Shown: positions 44,729-53,985, numbered from the stretch's first letter. The stretch is 64,000 bases of DNA from Sphingobacterium pedocola (GCF_015209965.1 NZ_MU158689.1:744196-808195), one strand, 5' to 3'. Translations and numbers: made by a program. Notes: a model not told the origin generated them from the letters alone.

Positions 44729-45604
44729 ATGAAAAAGGCGTTGTTTTTATTTTATTTTCTTGTTTTTTATGCTTCTGCCCAGTTGATATGGTGGGGATAC
44801 ATGTTGGTTAATTTTGAGCCCGGACGCAAGGGGATGATTTTTGGAGAGGGAATGATCTTTATGTTTATTTTCATCTGGGGCGCTTTGCGTTTAAAAAAGC
44901 AATTTAAAGAAGAATATAGAACGCATCAACAACAGCAAAATTTTTTATTAGCAGTGACACACGAGCTAAAATCGCCTTTGGCATCCGTTAAATTATATTT
45001 ACAGACGATACAAAAGCGGGATTTGGATCGAGAGCAGCAGCAGATGTTTCTTTCCAATTCGCTCAAGGATATCGAGCGTTTAGATTATCTGGTTGAGAAT
45101 GTTTTGTTGGCTACAAAACTGGAAAATAGAAGTTTTAGTTTTCCTAAAGAAGATTTTAATATGTCCGAGCTCGTAGCAGATGTGGTAGACAGGTTGCAGA
45201 AGAATGCGTGTAAAACAGAAATCATCAAACCGCATGTCGAACAGAATGTTGTCTTGTATGCCGATAAGTTTGCGATAACCAATGTTGTTACCAACTTGAT
45301 CGAAAATGCCGTCAAATATTCACCGCCATGTGCTCATATTGAAGTGAATCTATTTCCCAGAGAAAATTCGCTGGTCTTTTCCGTATCGGATCACGGAATA
45401 GGTGTCTCCGATGAGGAGAAAAAGCTTATATTTAATAAATTTTATCGTGTAGGAAATGAATCTACACGTAAAACTAAAGGTACCGGTTTAGGGTTATACA
45501 TAGTGAAAACAGTATTGCAAAAACATAATGCCTCCATTAAGGTAAAAGATAATCATCCTTCAGGAAGCATTTTTGAAGTAACATTTTACAATTATGCAAA
45601 GTAA
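44729..45604 (+). CDS. Sensor histidine kinase
   Basis: A 291-residue membrane kinase of a two-component system. Two helices (about 4-27 and 38-54) flank a very short outside loop of about 10 residues, so there is no sizeable sensor domain and the signal may be sensed in the membrane. The phosphorylated His78 lies in LAVTHELKSPLASVK; the N box is TNLIENAVKYSPP (about 188-200); G boxes are DHGIGVSDEEK and GTGLGLYIVK. It lacks HAMP. It overlaps the response regulator by 11 bp. ATG 44714 (MLIIRMKKA) is a less likely start because of the promoter box. Confidence 0.9.
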   Translation: MKKALFLFYFLVFYASAQLIWWGYMLVNFEPGRKGMIFGEGMIFMFIFIWGALRLKKQFKEEYRTHQQQQNFLLAVTHELKSPLASVKLYLQTIQKRDLDREQQQMFLSNSLKDIERLDYLVENVLLATKLENRSFSFPKEDFNMSELVADVVDRLQKNACKTEIIKPHVEQNVVLYADKFAITNVVTNLIENAVKYSPPCAHIEVNLFPRENSLVFSVSDHGIGVSDEEKKLIFNKFYRVGNESTRKTKGTGLGLYIVKTVLQKHNASIKVKDNHPSGSIFEVTFYNYAK

Positions 45605-46316
45605 GCAAAGAATATTATTAGTCGAAGATGAAGAACACTTGCTAGAGGCTATCAAGTTAAATCTCGAATTGGAAGGTTATCGTGTTACCACTGCCACCGA
45701 TGGAAAAAAAGCACTTAAAGTCTTTAAAGAAGAGCGTTTTAACCTCGTCGTGTTAGACGTGATGATTCCTGAAATTGATGGATTTCAAGTGGCAGAAACC
45801 ATTCGTCTCCAGAATACCGAAGTTCCTATTATGTTTTTAACTGCGAAAAACAGTAGTGAAGACCGCATTACTGGTTTGAAAAAAGGAGCAGATGACTATC
45901 TCGTAAAACCCTTTAATCTGGAGGAGCTTATCCTGCGAGTGGGTAATTTGGTGCGTAGAGGTATGAAGGGAGATGATCTCAAAGAATTGAATTCCTATAC
46001 AATCGGAGATAAAACGATCTATTTTAACTCGTATGAATTGCACCAGACAGATGGTAGCATTACATCGTTGACGAAAAAAGAGACCATGCTGTTGAAGTTG
46101 TTAATTGAACGACGCAATGAAGCGGTATCCCGTGAACAGATCTTAGAAACGGTATGGAACTACGATGTATATCCGTCTACACGTACGATAGATAATTTTA
46201 TTCTTACTTTTCGTAAATATTTTGAACCCGATCAAAAGCATCCCATATATTTTCATTCTATTCGTGGTGTAGGGTACAAATTTACGGATAATCCAGAAGG
46301 ACAATCTCAGCAATAA
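45594..46316 (+). CDS. OmpR-family response regulator
   Basis: A 240-residue transcription factor, partner of the kinase encoded just upstream. The receiver domain has the acid pocket EDEE, the phosphorylated Asp55 in LVVLDVMIPEIDGF, and the conserved Lys in DYLVKPFNLEEL. The C-terminal winged helix (about 140-232) has LTKKETMLLKLLIERRNEAV, then SREQILETVWNYDVYPSTRT and a final IRGVGYKF, typical of OmpR/PhoB DNA binding. Target genes are unknown; the operon continues into a TPR protein and haem genes, which may be targets. Confidence 0.93.
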   Translation: MQSKQRILLVEDEEHLLEAIKLNLELEGYRVTTATDGKKALKVFKEERFNLVVLDVMIPEIDGFQVAETIRLQNTEVPIMFLTAKNSSEDRITGLKKGADDYLVKPFNLEELILRVGNLVRRGMKGDDLKELNSYTIGDKTIYFNSYELHQTDGSITSLTKKETMLLKLLIERRNEAVSREQILETVWNYDVYPSTRTIDNFILTFRKYFEPDQKHPIYFHSIRGVGYKFTDNPEGQSQQ

Positions 46317-46317
46317 G

Positions 46318-46833
46318 ATGAACACAAGGTTTCGTTTTATACTGATTGCGATAGCCGTAATCTTATTGGCGTATGCTGTGGTTTCAGTGCGTTATTATCT
46401 TTGCGTATATATACTAGGCTTTATAGGCTTTATCATATGGACCCAATATCGAGACGGGACTGTTTTCTTGGCAACACAGGCTTTCCATAAGCAAGATTAT
46501 GAAAAGACCAAACGACTGCTGAAGGAAATAAAAAATCCGGATCATTTGCGTAAAGGACGTCGGAATTTTTACGAATTTATGTTAGGTAATATCGCGATGC
46601 ATGAGGGACGTATAGATGAAGCAGAATATCATTTTCAACTCGCTTCTCGATTGCCTTGGCGTAAAGATAATGAGAGAGGAATGGTCTTAATCAATCTAGC
46701 GAATATTAACTTACGTAAAGAAGAATATGAACGGGTGGCTACATATTTGGATTTAACAGATACATTGACATTGACAGCTCGTCAGAAAAGTATAGTAGAT
46801 AAAATTAGAAACGAAGTAAACAAACATAGTTAG
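46318..46833 (+). CDS. Membrane-anchored tetratricopeptide-repeat protein
   Basis: A 171-residue protein with two N-terminal hydrophobic segments (about 5-40) and helical repeats after it: FHKQDYEKTKRLLKEIKNPD, then NIAMHEGRIDEAEYHFQLAS and NIANINLRKEEYERVATYLD-like units that read as two to three TPR motifs. TPR domains are protein-protein scaffolds. It lies 1 bp after the response regulator and overlaps the hemE start by 1 bp, so it is an integral part of the operon. Partner unknown. Confidence 0.75.
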   Translation: MNTRFRFILIAIAVILLAYAVVSVRYYLCVYILGFIGFIIWTQYRDGTVFLATQAFHKQDYEKTKRLLKEIKNPDHLRKGRRNFYEFMLGNIAMHEGRIDEAEYHFQLASRLPWRKDNERGMVLINLANINLRKEEYERVATYLDLTDTLTLTARQKSIVDKIRNEVNKHS

Positions 46834-47867
46834 TGAGCACAACTTTACAAAACGATTTATTAATTAGGGCTGCTTTATCGCAGCATACAGAGCGGCCTCC
46901 TGTTTGGATGATGCGCCAAGCGGGGCGGTTTATGCCAGAATATTGGGAAATTAAGAACAAATATTCGTTCTTAGAAATGTGTAAGACACCCGAAATTGCT
47001 GCAGACGTAACGATGCTACCTGTTGACCTCTTGGGGATTGATGCAGCCATTCTGTTTTCCGACATCTTAGTGACGGCTGAAGCAATGGGGGGAAATCTCT
47101 CTTTCGAACAGGGCGTAGGTCCGCGTTTTTCGAATCCCGTTCGGTCTGCTGCAGATATTGAAAGATTGTCTACAGACTGTTTGGGTAAGTTACAATACGT
47201 TGCAGATGCCATAAAAGTGATACAACAACGCCTCAACGGGACTATTCCTTTGATCGGCTTTGCTGGCGCACCGTTTACGATCTTGAGCTATCTAGTAGAA
47301 GGTGGTTCGTCCAAAGATTTTAAGATGACGAAACTGCTACTAAACAATGAACCTCAGTTAGCGCATAAAATTCTACAGAAAATCGCTGATGTGACTGTCG
47401 ATTACTTAAATATGCAGATAGCAGCCGGCGTGAACGCGGTTCAACTATTTGATAGTTGGGCCCTTGCTCTTTCCTGGAATGATTACCAGGAATTTGCACA
47501 CCAGTATAACAAATACATCCTTTCCAAAATCAATAGAACGGTTCCTGTTATATCATTCTGTAAAGGTTCTTCTGTCTTTGCACCTATAATGGCGGAAGCT
47601 AATCCGGATGTAATTTCAGTAGATTGGAATGCAGATTTGAAAAATATCAAACAAATGCTTCCTCATGGAATAGCCGTGCAGGGTAATTTAGATCCATTTG
47701 TGTTGTATGCTGAAAAAGGGGTAATTAGGAGTAAAATATTACAACTGTTTGAACGAATGCGTGGCGAAAATGGATTTATATTCAATCTGGGCCATGGCAT
47801 CATGCCCGACATTCCTTTTGATAATGTAAAATATGCGATAGAGGTGGTTAAAGAATTCAGATATTGA
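46833..47867 (+). CDS. hemE: Uroporphyrinogen decarboxylase
   Basis: Removes four acetate carboxyls from uroporphyrinogen III to give coproporphyrinogen III in haem synthesis. The 344-residue protein has the N-terminal signature RPPVWMMRQAGRFMPEY (residues 18-34), the DILVTAEAMG segment with the catalytic-site Asp region, and the second signature GFAGAPFTILSYLVEGG. The start is GTG at 46833, overlapping the stop of the TPR gene by one base (TAGTG). It is followed after 69 bp by hemJ. Confidence 0.96.
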   Translation: MSTTLQNDLLIRAALSQHTERPPVWMMRQAGRFMPEYWEIKNKYSFLEMCKTPEIAADVTMLPVDLLGIDAAILFSDILVTAEAMGGNLSFEQGVGPRFSNPVRSAADIERLSTDCLGKLQYVADAIKVIQQRLNGTIPLIGFAGAPFTILSYLVEGGSSKDFKMTKLLLNNEPQLAHKILQKIADVTVDYLNMQIAAGVNAVQLFDSWALALSWNDYQEFAHQYNKYILSKINRTVPVISFCKGSSVFAPIMAEANPDVISVDWNADLKNIKQMLPHGIAVQGNLDPFVLYAEKGVIRSKILQLFERMRGENGFIFNLGHGIMPDIPFDNVKYAIEVVKEFRY

Positions 47868-47932
47868 TCCCCCTAATCCCCAAGAGGGAATTGTAAAATA
47901 TTATCTCCCCCCTCGGGGAAGGGGGGATTAAA
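47866..47932. repeat. Imperfect C/G-run inverted repeat between hemE and hemJ
   Basis: CCCCCTAATCCCC with AAGAGGGAA on the left and CCCCCCTCGGGGAAGGGGGGATT on the right can fold on itself. Such CCCTAATCCCC/AAGGGGGATT words occur between genes in many Bacteroidetes chromosomes. It looks like a dispersed repeat rather than a terminator, because there is no T-run. Confidence 0.5.
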
Positions 47933-47936
47933 ATTT

Positions 47937-48488
47937 ATGCTATACTTATACGCGAAAGCCGTACATATTATTTTCGTCATTTGTTGGATGGCTGGATTGT
48001 TTTATATGCCTAGATTATTCATTTACCATACGGAAGCGAAAGGTAAGACGGATAGCGAATATCGGGTATTGCATACGCAATTCAGTATAATGGAAAATAG
48101 GCTTTGGTGGATAATTACCACGCCGGCAATGTATATTACAGTTGTGTCAGCTTTGTTGATGCTGTACGTTAACCCGGGGTTATTGTCAATGGGGTGGATG
48201 CAAATGAAACTATTGTTTGTTGGTGGAATGGTATTTTATCATTTTAAAACCCAACGTATCATGTCGCAGTTGCGAGACGAACGCTCGACTTGGACTTCAG
48301 CTAGGTTGAGAATGTGGAATGAAGTCTCAACTATACTTCTTTTTGCAATTGTTTTCGTCGTCGTTTTAAAATCGGCTTTGAATTGGATTTTTGGTGTGTC
48401 AGGCCTGTTGGGATTGACGATTGTTTTGATGTTATTGGTGAAAGCTTATAAAAGATATCGGAAAAGTAAAGGGGAGAAAGTAGATTAA
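47937..48488 (+). CDS. hemJ: HemJ-type protoporphyrinogen oxidase
   Basis: A 183-residue inner-membrane protein with four helices that oxidises protoporphyrinogen IX to protoporphyrin IX. The N-terminal block KAVHIIFVICWMAGLFYMPR (residues 7-26) contains the conserved His of the HemJ/UPF0093 family; QMKLLFVGGMVFYHFKTQ and LRMWNEVSTILLFAIVFVVV are the later signature helices. Its place directly after hemE supports the assignment. A small barrel-protein gene follows 13 bp downstream. Confidence 0.9.
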   Translation: MLYLYAKAVHIIFVICWMAGLFYMPRLFIYHTEAKGKTDSEYRVLHTQFSIMENRLWWIITTPAMYITVVSALLMLYVNPGLLSMGWMQMKLLFVGGMVFYHFKTQRIMSQLRDERSTWTSARLRMWNEVSTILLFAIVFVVVLKSALNWIFGVSGLLGLTIVLMLLVKAYKRYRKSKGEKVD

Positions 48489-48501
48489 AATAATTATACA
48501 G

Positions 48502-49014
48502 ATGAAAAAGATTACGCTAGTACTTATTCTAACAGCATTGTATTTTGTCAGCTATGGGCAGGATCATAAATGGGCATTTGGTTTTTATGGAGATGTACAT
48601 ATCGAAGAACCATCTTATTCCGGATCTTTTGGCGTGCAGGGTAAATACGATTTTGCAAACAGGCATGCTTTGCAAGCACAGGTACATGGTAGGTCTGGTT
48701 TAGCAATACTGGGTGCAGATTATCTGTTTTCTTTTTTTGATAAAACAAAAAGCAATTTTAATGTATTCCTGGGGGCAGGATTGGGTGAAGAGTTCTATAC
48801 TTTTTCGCAGGAAATATTTTTGGAAGACGTACCCCCGACAACAATTAAAGTGAGAGATAATGTATTTGTTGCAAATGGACAAGTAGGATTGAGCTACTAT
48901 TTTCCGGCAGTCGGACTTTCATTGTATTCGGGTTATAAAGCGAAATTTAGTTTCGAGGATGAATCATTTTCACCTAATTATTTAATGTTAGGCGTCCGCT
49001 ATCACCTGTGGTAA
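48502..49014 (+). CDS. Small outer-membrane beta-barrel protein
   Basis: A 170-residue exported protein with a signal peptide (1-19, ending VSYGQ) and an eight-strand-like pattern of alternating residues (FGFYGDVHIEEPSYSGSFG, ALQAQVHGRSGLAILGADYL, FNVFLGAGLGEEFYT, ANGQVGLSYYFPAVG, YLMLGVRYHLW at the end). No family was recognised. It lies 13 bp after hemJ and probably shares its transcript. Function unknown. Confidence 0.6.
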   Translation: MKKITLVLILTALYFVSYGQDHKWAFGFYGDVHIEEPSYSGSFGVQGKYDFANRHALQAQVHGRSGLAILGADYLFSFFDKTKSNFNVFLGAGLGEEFYTFSQEIFLEDVPPTTIKVRDNVFVANGQVGLSYYFPAVGLSLYSGYKAKFSFEDESFSPNYLMLGVRYHLW

Positions 49015-49020
49015 TACTTA

Positions 49021-49051
49021 GTTTTGGAGTGATGCTCTCAGTCTCCAAAAC
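49021..49051. terminator. Probable shared terminator before gabD stop
   Basis: A 9-bp perfect stem (49021-49029 with 49043-49051) lies between the convergent barrel-protein gene and gabD and includes the gabD stop codon. Confidence 0.55.
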
Positions 49052-50468
49052 ATAAATACTTTATCTCTAGATACTCATCCAGTCCGTACTTAGAGCCTTC
49101 ACGGCCTATTCCAGATTGCTTGATTCCCCCAAATGGAGCACCTGCATTAGAAATTATGCCTACATTAATCCCAACCATACCGGACTCAATCTGTTCAGCT
49201 ACACGGTGACAGCGGTGAATACTGTCACTGTAAAAATATGCGGCCAATCCAAAAGGCGTGTCATTTGCCAATCTTATGGCTTCCTCTTCCGTATTGAACC
49301 TAAAAAGCGCACAAATTGGGCCGAATGTTTCTTCTTCCGCTATTAAACTATGATGAGCTACTTCAGAAAGCACAGTGGGTTCGAAAAAATTACCTTCGAT
49401 ATGTCTACCCCCAGTTAATATTTTAGCTCCCTTTTGTAGCGCGTCTTCTAAGTGTTCTTCTACTTTTTCCAGTCCGTTTTTATTGATTAAAGGACCAACC
49501 TGTACTCCTTTTTCCAGTCCATCGCCTACTTTAAGCGCCGATACAGCAACCGCTAGTTTATTAGCGAAGGTTTCATAAACGGAGTTTTGGACGTAGAACC
49601 GATTAACGGAAACGCAGGTCTGTCCCGTATTTCTAAATTTCCCAGCAATCGCTCCTTTTATGGCTTTGTCGACATCGGCATCATCGAATACGATAAACGG
49701 AGCATTGCCACCTAGCTCCAAAGAAACTCTTTTGATGGTGCTAGCAGCCTGCTCCATGAGCGTTTGACCGACCTTGGTAGATCCTGTAAATGTTATTTTT
49801 CGTACCAACGGATTCGTTGCCAATTCTTTCCCTATCTCGCTACTGTTTTTTGATGTAATAATATTGAAAACACCAGCTGGTAAACCCGCATCGGCTGCTA
49901 GTTTTGCAAGTGCTATAGCCGTAAAGGGTGTTTGAGACGCAGGTTTTAGCACGATAGTACAGCCAGCCACCAGTGCCGGTGCAACTTTTCGGGTGATCAT
50001 GGCCAAAGGGAAGTTCCATGGTGTTATCGCTGCGACTACACCTACACCCTGTTTGATTGTGCTCAGACGTAATCCGCTGTTTAATGAAGGAATGGTTTCT
50101 CCGTAAGATCTTTTTCCTTCTTCAGCAAACCACTCGACAAAGGAGTTGCCATAGTCTACTTCGCCTAAAGATTCGCTCAATGGTTTCCCACTTTCTAGTG
50201 TCATAATTTCTGCAAGCTCGTTTTTGTTTGCTTGTATCGCTTCATATAGTTTTCTTACGATCGCTGTCCGGTCACCGACGGAAGTTTTTTTCCACTTCTT
50301 CCATGCATGATCAGCGGCATGTATGGCGGTTCGGCAATCGTTGGCAGATAAATTTGGAAGCTGGCCAACTAATTTATTTGTTGAAGGGTTAATAACATCA
50401 AACTTATGTTTTGCGGTGATAAATTTTCCATTTATATATGCCTTTTCAATAATTAATTTATTTGTCAT
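49038..50468 (-). CDS. gabD: NAD(P)-dependent succinate-semialdehyde dehydrogenase
   Basis: Oxidises succinate semialdehyde to succinate in the GABA route. The 476-residue protein has the aldehyde dehydrogenase core: ITPWNFPLAMITRKVAPALV at the cofactor site, FTGSTKVGQ, the general base in LELGGNAPFIV, and the catalytic Cys in FRNTGQTCVSVNR. The NTGQTCVSVNR form and AAYFYSDSIHRCHRVAEQ tail fit the GabD branch over other aldehyde dehydrogenases. It is a single unit; substrate is by family likeness. Confidence 0.87.
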   Translation of the reverse strand: MTNKLIIEKAYINGKFITAKHKFDVINPSTNKLVGQLPNLSANDCRTAIHAADHAWKKWKKTSVGDRTAIVRKLYEAIQANKNELAEIMTLESGKPLSESLGEVDYGNSFVEWFAEEGKRSYGETIPSLNSGLRLSTIKQGVGVVAAITPWNFPLAMITRKVAPALVAGCTIVLKPASQTPFTAIALAKLAADAGLPAGVFNIITSKNSSEIGKELATNPLVRKITFTGSTKVGQTLMEQAASTIKRVSLELGGNAPFIVFDDADVDKAIKGAIAGKFRNTGQTCVSVNRFYVQNSVYETFANKLAVAVSALKVGDGLEKGVQVGPLINKNGLEKVEEHLEDALQKGAKILTGGRHIEGNFFEPTVLSEVAHHSLIAEEETFGPICALFRFNTEEEAIRLANDTPFGLAAYFYSDSIHRCHRVAEQIESGMVGINVGIISNAGAPFGGIKQSGIGREGSKYGLDEYLEIKYLCFGD

Positions 50469-50518
50469 AACTTTTTTATTTAGAAAACAGGAAAATCGAA
50501 CGTGTGTTTTGTAAAAAT

Positions 50519-50550
50519 AAAAAAGAGGATGTACATCCTCTTTTTTATTT
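50519..50550 (-). terminator. Terminator of ribBA
   Basis: A perfect 28-bp palindrome (arms 50519-50532 and 50533-50546) with T-run on the minus strand, directly after the ribBA stop codon. Confidence 0.85.
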
Positions 50551-51765
50551 TTACAAGTTTTTTAATATGGTATGACCCATACGGTCTCTTTTCGTTTTTA
50601 GATAAGTTTCATTGAAAGAATTAGGTTCAATTTCAATTGGTACGCTTTCTACAATTTCGAGGCCATAACCAACTAAACCAGCTCGTTTGGTAGGGTTATT
50701 AGACATGAGGCGCATTTTGCTTACCCCCATCTCACGAAGTATCTGTGCGCCGACACCGTAATCTCTAAGGTCGGCTTTGAAGCCTAATTGGAGGTTTGCG
50801 TCTACTGTATCGACTCCTTCTTCTTGTAGTTTGTAAGCGTGTAGTTTGTTTATAAGCCCTATACCACGTCCTTCTTGGTTCATGTAGACAATTACACCCT
50901 TACCTTCTTGCTGAATCATCTCCATTGATTTGTGCAGCTGTGGACCACAGTCACAGCGACAAGATCCAAATATGTCCCCCGTTAAACAGGAACTATGTAC
51001 TCTTACCAATATCGGTTCATCTTCTTTCCATTCACCTTTATACAAGGCGATGTGTTGTTCCCCTGTATTTTTTTGGGTAAAAGCTTTTAAATGGAAGTCG
51101 CCCCATTCTGTCGGCATTTTGACATTCACTTCTTCATGGATCAAAGAGTCGTGTTTTAAACGATATTCGATGAGATCTTCGATGCTGACTATTTTGAGGT
51201 CGAAGCGTTTCGCGACTTCCATTAAATCCGGAAGACGGGCCATTTCACCATCATCTTTTAATATCTCAACCAATACTCCGGCAGGTTCAAATCCGGCCAA
51301 GCGTGCTAAATCTACTGACGCTTCAGTATGTCCAGTACGTCTTAATACACCTCCATCTTTTGCAATTAAAGGGAAAATATGTCCCGGTCGACCCAACTCT
51401 ACCGGATCAATATTGGGGTCTATTAATGCTTTAATTGTTTTGGAACGGTCGGAAGCAGATATACCTGTAGTACATCCATATCCCTGCAAATCCACAGATA
51501 CGGTAAAATTGGTTTCATAAACAGCTGTGTTTTGTCCTACCATCGGCGCTAAATTAAGCTCTCTACAACGTTGTTCAGTTAATGGGGCACATACCAATCC
51601 TCTACCGTGAGTCGCCATGAAGTTAATGACTTCGGGTGTGGCATTTCGGGCCGCTGTAACGAAATCACCCTCATTTTCGCGATCTTCATCATCAACCACA
51701 ATAATCACTTTACCGGCTTTGATATCTTCTATCGCTTCCTCAATCGTGTTCAATCTAATATCCAT
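50551..51765 (-). CDS. ribBA: Bifunctional DHBP synthase / GTP cyclohydrolase II
   Basis: Supplies both precursors of riboflavin: the N-terminal RibB domain (residues 1-~205) makes 3,4-dihydroxy-2-butanone 4-phosphate from ribulose 5-phosphate, and the C-terminal RibA domain opens GTP. RibB motifs are [13 protein letters not shown] (the acid loop) and [17 protein letters not shown]. RibA has the zinc ligands in [18 protein letters not shown] and the loop [11 protein letters not shown]. Full length for the fused family (404 residues). The leader is too short (~15-20 nt after the TACTTTTG box) to hold an FMN riboswitch. Confidence 0.96.
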   Translation of the reverse strand: MDIRLNTIEEAIEDIKAGKVIIVVDDEDRENEGDFVTAARNATPEVINFMATHGRGLVCAPLTEQRCRELNLAPMVGQNTAVYETNFTVSVDLQGYGCTTGISASDRSKTIKALIDPNIDPVELGRPGHIFPLIAKDGGVLRRTGHTEASVDLARLAGFEPAGVLVEILKDDGEMARLPDLMEVAKRFDLKIVSIEDLIEYRLKHDSLIHEEVNVKMPTEWGDFHLKAFTQKNTGEQHIALYKGEWKEDEPILVRVHSSCLTGDIFGSCRCDCGPQLHKSMEMIQQEGKGVIVYMNQEGRGIGLINKLHAYKLQEEGVDTVDANLQLGFKADLRDYGVGAQILREMGVSKMRLMSNNPTKRAGLVGYGLEIVESVPIEIEPNSFNETYLKTKRDRMGHTILKNL

Positions 51766-51789
51766 TGATATCTGTGTTTTATTCTTTTA

Positions 51790-51797
51790 CAAAAGTA
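51790..51797 (-). promoter_or_regulatory. -7 promoter box for ribBA
   Basis: Minus-strand TACTTTTG, 24 bp before the ribBA ATG. Confidence 0.5.
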
Positions 51798-51849
51798 AAT
51801 TAGTTTTTATTTTTTTCTATAATTAAGAAGTCATAAAAGGTCAGAAACG

Positions 51850-53298
51850 CTATTTCGCAGAGAAAAAACGTTTTTTTATCCAATTCAATAAGTACTGGGC
51901 TTTAATTTTATATTGATCTACATCAAATAATGCAGAATCTGTGGTAGATTTGTAGGTAAGGAATGCCGCCAAAGGGCTTAATACGACAATGGCCATCCAC
52001 ATGCCCCAAAATGGATCAAGCCCCCCATCCTTTGCCGATTTCTCCGCTACTGTAGCAATGATATGGTATATCAAAAAGAAGATAATAGCCATAACTACTG
52101 GAGCGCCCAATCCACCCTTACGAATAATAGCACCAAGCGGGGCTCCAATTGCAAATAATAATAAACAGGAAACAGCGAGTGTAAACTTACGGTGGTATTC
52201 AATTTTATACCGGATGTCTTTATCTTTCAGTATTTTGAAATCGGATAACTTGTTCGTATTGATATCTGTGATTTGCTGCGCTTGACTCAACGCATTATTA
52301 ATAATATTTCGCCTTGTTTCTTCTGAGATATACGTCAAAATATCCCCGTCAAAATCCACTTGTGCTAATTTGACATTATCCGGTCTGTAATAGGGGGTGT
52401 TATAATAGATGTAGTGATTGTATTCTCTTACCAGAGAGTTTTGCATGCTATCCATCTCGATTTTATTCGAATCTGTTTTCAGTTTTAATTGACGGATATT
52501 CATCATTTGATGATGAGATTTGAAAAGATTTTCATCGGTACGTTTAAAATTAAACGCTTCCATGTCAAATTTTTGTTCGGTTTCTTTAAAGTGAAAACGT
52601 GTAAATTGTTGACGAGGGTCGTACCGTTTGGCATTTTTAACCCGAGCATCTTCGTAGCGTACCCCATCTATCAATTTGATGATCATGTATTTTTGATCGC
52701 GAGAATTGTATATAAATCCTTCTTTAGCTATCATGACGTTGCTCGATGCGGTCCCATTTTGATGGTCGTAAATAGTAAGATCATATAGCGTTTTCCCATC
52801 TTCGCTCTTACTTTTAGCGCGTATGGCATAGCCCGGAATGGTGTTGTTAAATACACCGGGTTTGATTAAAAAATCGGCCTGCTTTTGACGCACGTCAAAT
52901 AGAAGAGAACCCATTTTTAAATTAACGATGGGAAGGATATAATCGGAAAACAGAAATGAGCACATACTAAATAATCCTACTAATACAAATAGAGGAGTCA
53001 TTGCTTTACGTAATGATACACCAGCCGCCTTTATCGCTACCAATTCGTAACTTTCGCCGAGATTTCCAAAGGTCATAATGGACGACAAAAGCATCGAAAG
53101 GGGTAAAGCCATCGACAACTGAACAGCACATTGATAGCCGATAAGCTCTAAAATTACGTACCATTCAAACCCTTTGCCAATTAAATCGTCAATATACTTG
53201 AATAGAAAAAGCATTAAAAGCACAAACATCACAATACAGAATGTGACTAAAAAGGGCTTTATAAATGCTTGTAAAATTAATAAGTGAACTTTCTTCAT
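51850..53298 (-). CDS. LptF/LptG-family permease
   Basis: A 482-residue inner-membrane subunit of the lipopolysaccharide export machine (LptBFG). Three helices lie in the first ~115 residues (LVTFCIVMFVLLMLFLFKYI, then MALPLSMLLSSIMTFGNLGE with the coupling-helix segment SYELVAIKAAGVSLRKAM) and three near the C-terminus (about 355-450), with a periplasmic domain of about 230 residues between, the YjgP/YjgQ layout. Whether it is LptF or LptG cannot be told from sequence alone. A TATCTTTG box lies 53 bp upstream. Confidence 0.9.
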   Translation of the reverse strand: MKKVHLLILQAFIKPFLVTFCIVMFVLLMLFLFKYIDDLIGKGFEWYVILELIGYQCAVQLSMALPLSMLLSSIMTFGNLGESYELVAIKAAGVSLRKAMTPLFVLVGLFSMCSFLFSDYILPIVNLKMGSLLFDVRQKQADFLIKPGVFNNTIPGYAIRAKSKSEDGKTLYDLTIYDHQNGTASSNVMIAKEGFIYNSRDQKYMIIKLIDGVRYEDARVKNAKRYDPRQQFTRFHFKETEQKFDMEAFNFKRTDENLFKSHHQMMNIRQLKLKTDSNKIEMDSMQNSLVREYNHYIYYNTPYYRPDNVKLAQVDFDGDILTYISEETRRNIINNALSQAQQITDINTNKLSDFKILKDKDIRYKIEYHRKFTLAVSCLLLFAIGAPLGAIIRKGGLGAPVVMAIIFFLIYHIIATVAEKSAKDGGLDPFWGMWMAIVVLSPLAAFLTYKSTTDSALFDVDQYKIKAQYLLNWIKKRFFSAK

Positions 53299-53351
53299 AT
53301 CAGCGAATCCATTCCTATAACGTCAAAAACGTGGAGTATGATAATACGCTA

Positions 53352-53359
53352 CAAAGATA
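53352..53359 (-). promoter_or_regulatory. -7 promoter box for the LptF/LptG gene
   Basis: Minus-strand TATCTTTG between the START-like gene and the permease gene, 53 bp before the permease ATG. Confidence 0.45.
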
Positions 53360-53366
53360 AGGTTTT

Positions 53367-53744
53367 TTAAGCACCAATTACGCTTTGTAAATAGCTTATC
53401 GAATTATCCCAAATTTTTTTTCGGTCTTCGATATTTTCATCCTTTGCATAATCAGTAATGGCTAGCGCTACGTCATTCGTTAATTCATCCTGTACAATTT
53501 CCATTTCAAAAAAGTTCGGTTCATCGTCTATCCATTTAAATTTAACGGATTTATTCTCTTTCGAAGTGGCGATGCGAGCTTTAAATGACTCACCGTCCCA
53601 AATAAACTCGTAAACACCATCGTGATAATTTACATCGTCGGCAAACCATTGTGCCAGCTCGTTAGGTTCCACCAAATAGGGATATAAGATACGTGGTGAT
53701 GAGTTTATAATATATTCTAATGATATTTTTGTTTTTTCTGTCAT
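53367..53744 (-). CDS. START/AHSA1-like domain protein
   Basis: A 125-residue soluble protein made of a single helix-grip domain: SLEYIINSSPRILYPYLVEP at the N-terminus, then ELAQWFADDVNYHDGVYEFIW and a C-terminal helix IWDNSISYLQSVIGA. The fold binds hydrophobic ligands or, in AHSA1, the chaperone Hsp90; the ligand here is unknown. Bacteroidetes genomes carry close relatives of this size as a lone gene. It lies 68 bp before the permease gene on the same strand. Confidence 0.8.
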   Translation of the reverse strand: MTEKTKISLEYIINSSPRILYPYLVEPNELAQWFADDVNYHDGVYEFIWDGESFKARIATSKENKSVKFKWIDDEPNFFEMEIVQDELTNDVALAITDYAKDENIEDRKKIWDNSISYLQSVIGA

Positions 53745-53792
53745 AACTATTTTTGTATGTATAACTAAAAGTGGTATGATTAATTGACGTTG

Positions 53793-53800
53793 TACTTTTG
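53793..53800 (+). promoter_or_regulatory. Orphan -7 promoter box
   Basis: TACTTTTG (TAnnTTTG) on the + strand with no reading frame behind it before the tRNA 200 bp on. Between lies AT-rich DNA with a palindrome at 53927-53948 (TTTTTAGAAT with ATTCTAAAAA). It may start the tRNA transcript or a small RNA, or be a chance match. Confidence 0.3.
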
Positions 53801-53977
53801 TAATAATACATATTTATTGTGTTATTGTAAAGCCCGCGCATTTTTTTTTATTCACAATGTGATTGTTTTTCACATCTATGGTCTTCATTTTTAGTAATTT
53901 GTAGCCTGGAGCGTGTTCCAAGGCAATTTTTAGAATAAATTCTAAAAAAAATTACTTTAAAAATGATTCCTTATTAC

Positions 53978-53985
53978 TATATTTG
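53978..53985 (+). promoter_or_regulatory. -7 promoter box for tRNA-Met
   Basis: TATATTTG (TAnnTTTG), ending 13 bp before the tRNA 5' end. Confidence 0.6.

Noticed and set aside
50930..51520. 196-residue + strand frame opposite ribBA
   Set aside because: Ser/Pro-rich antisense mirror of the RibB and RibA domains with no recognisable motif.
51766..51849. FMN riboswitch before ribBA
   Set aside because: Only 84 bp separate ribBA from the next gene and the promoter box leaves a leader of about 20 nt, too short for the aptamer.
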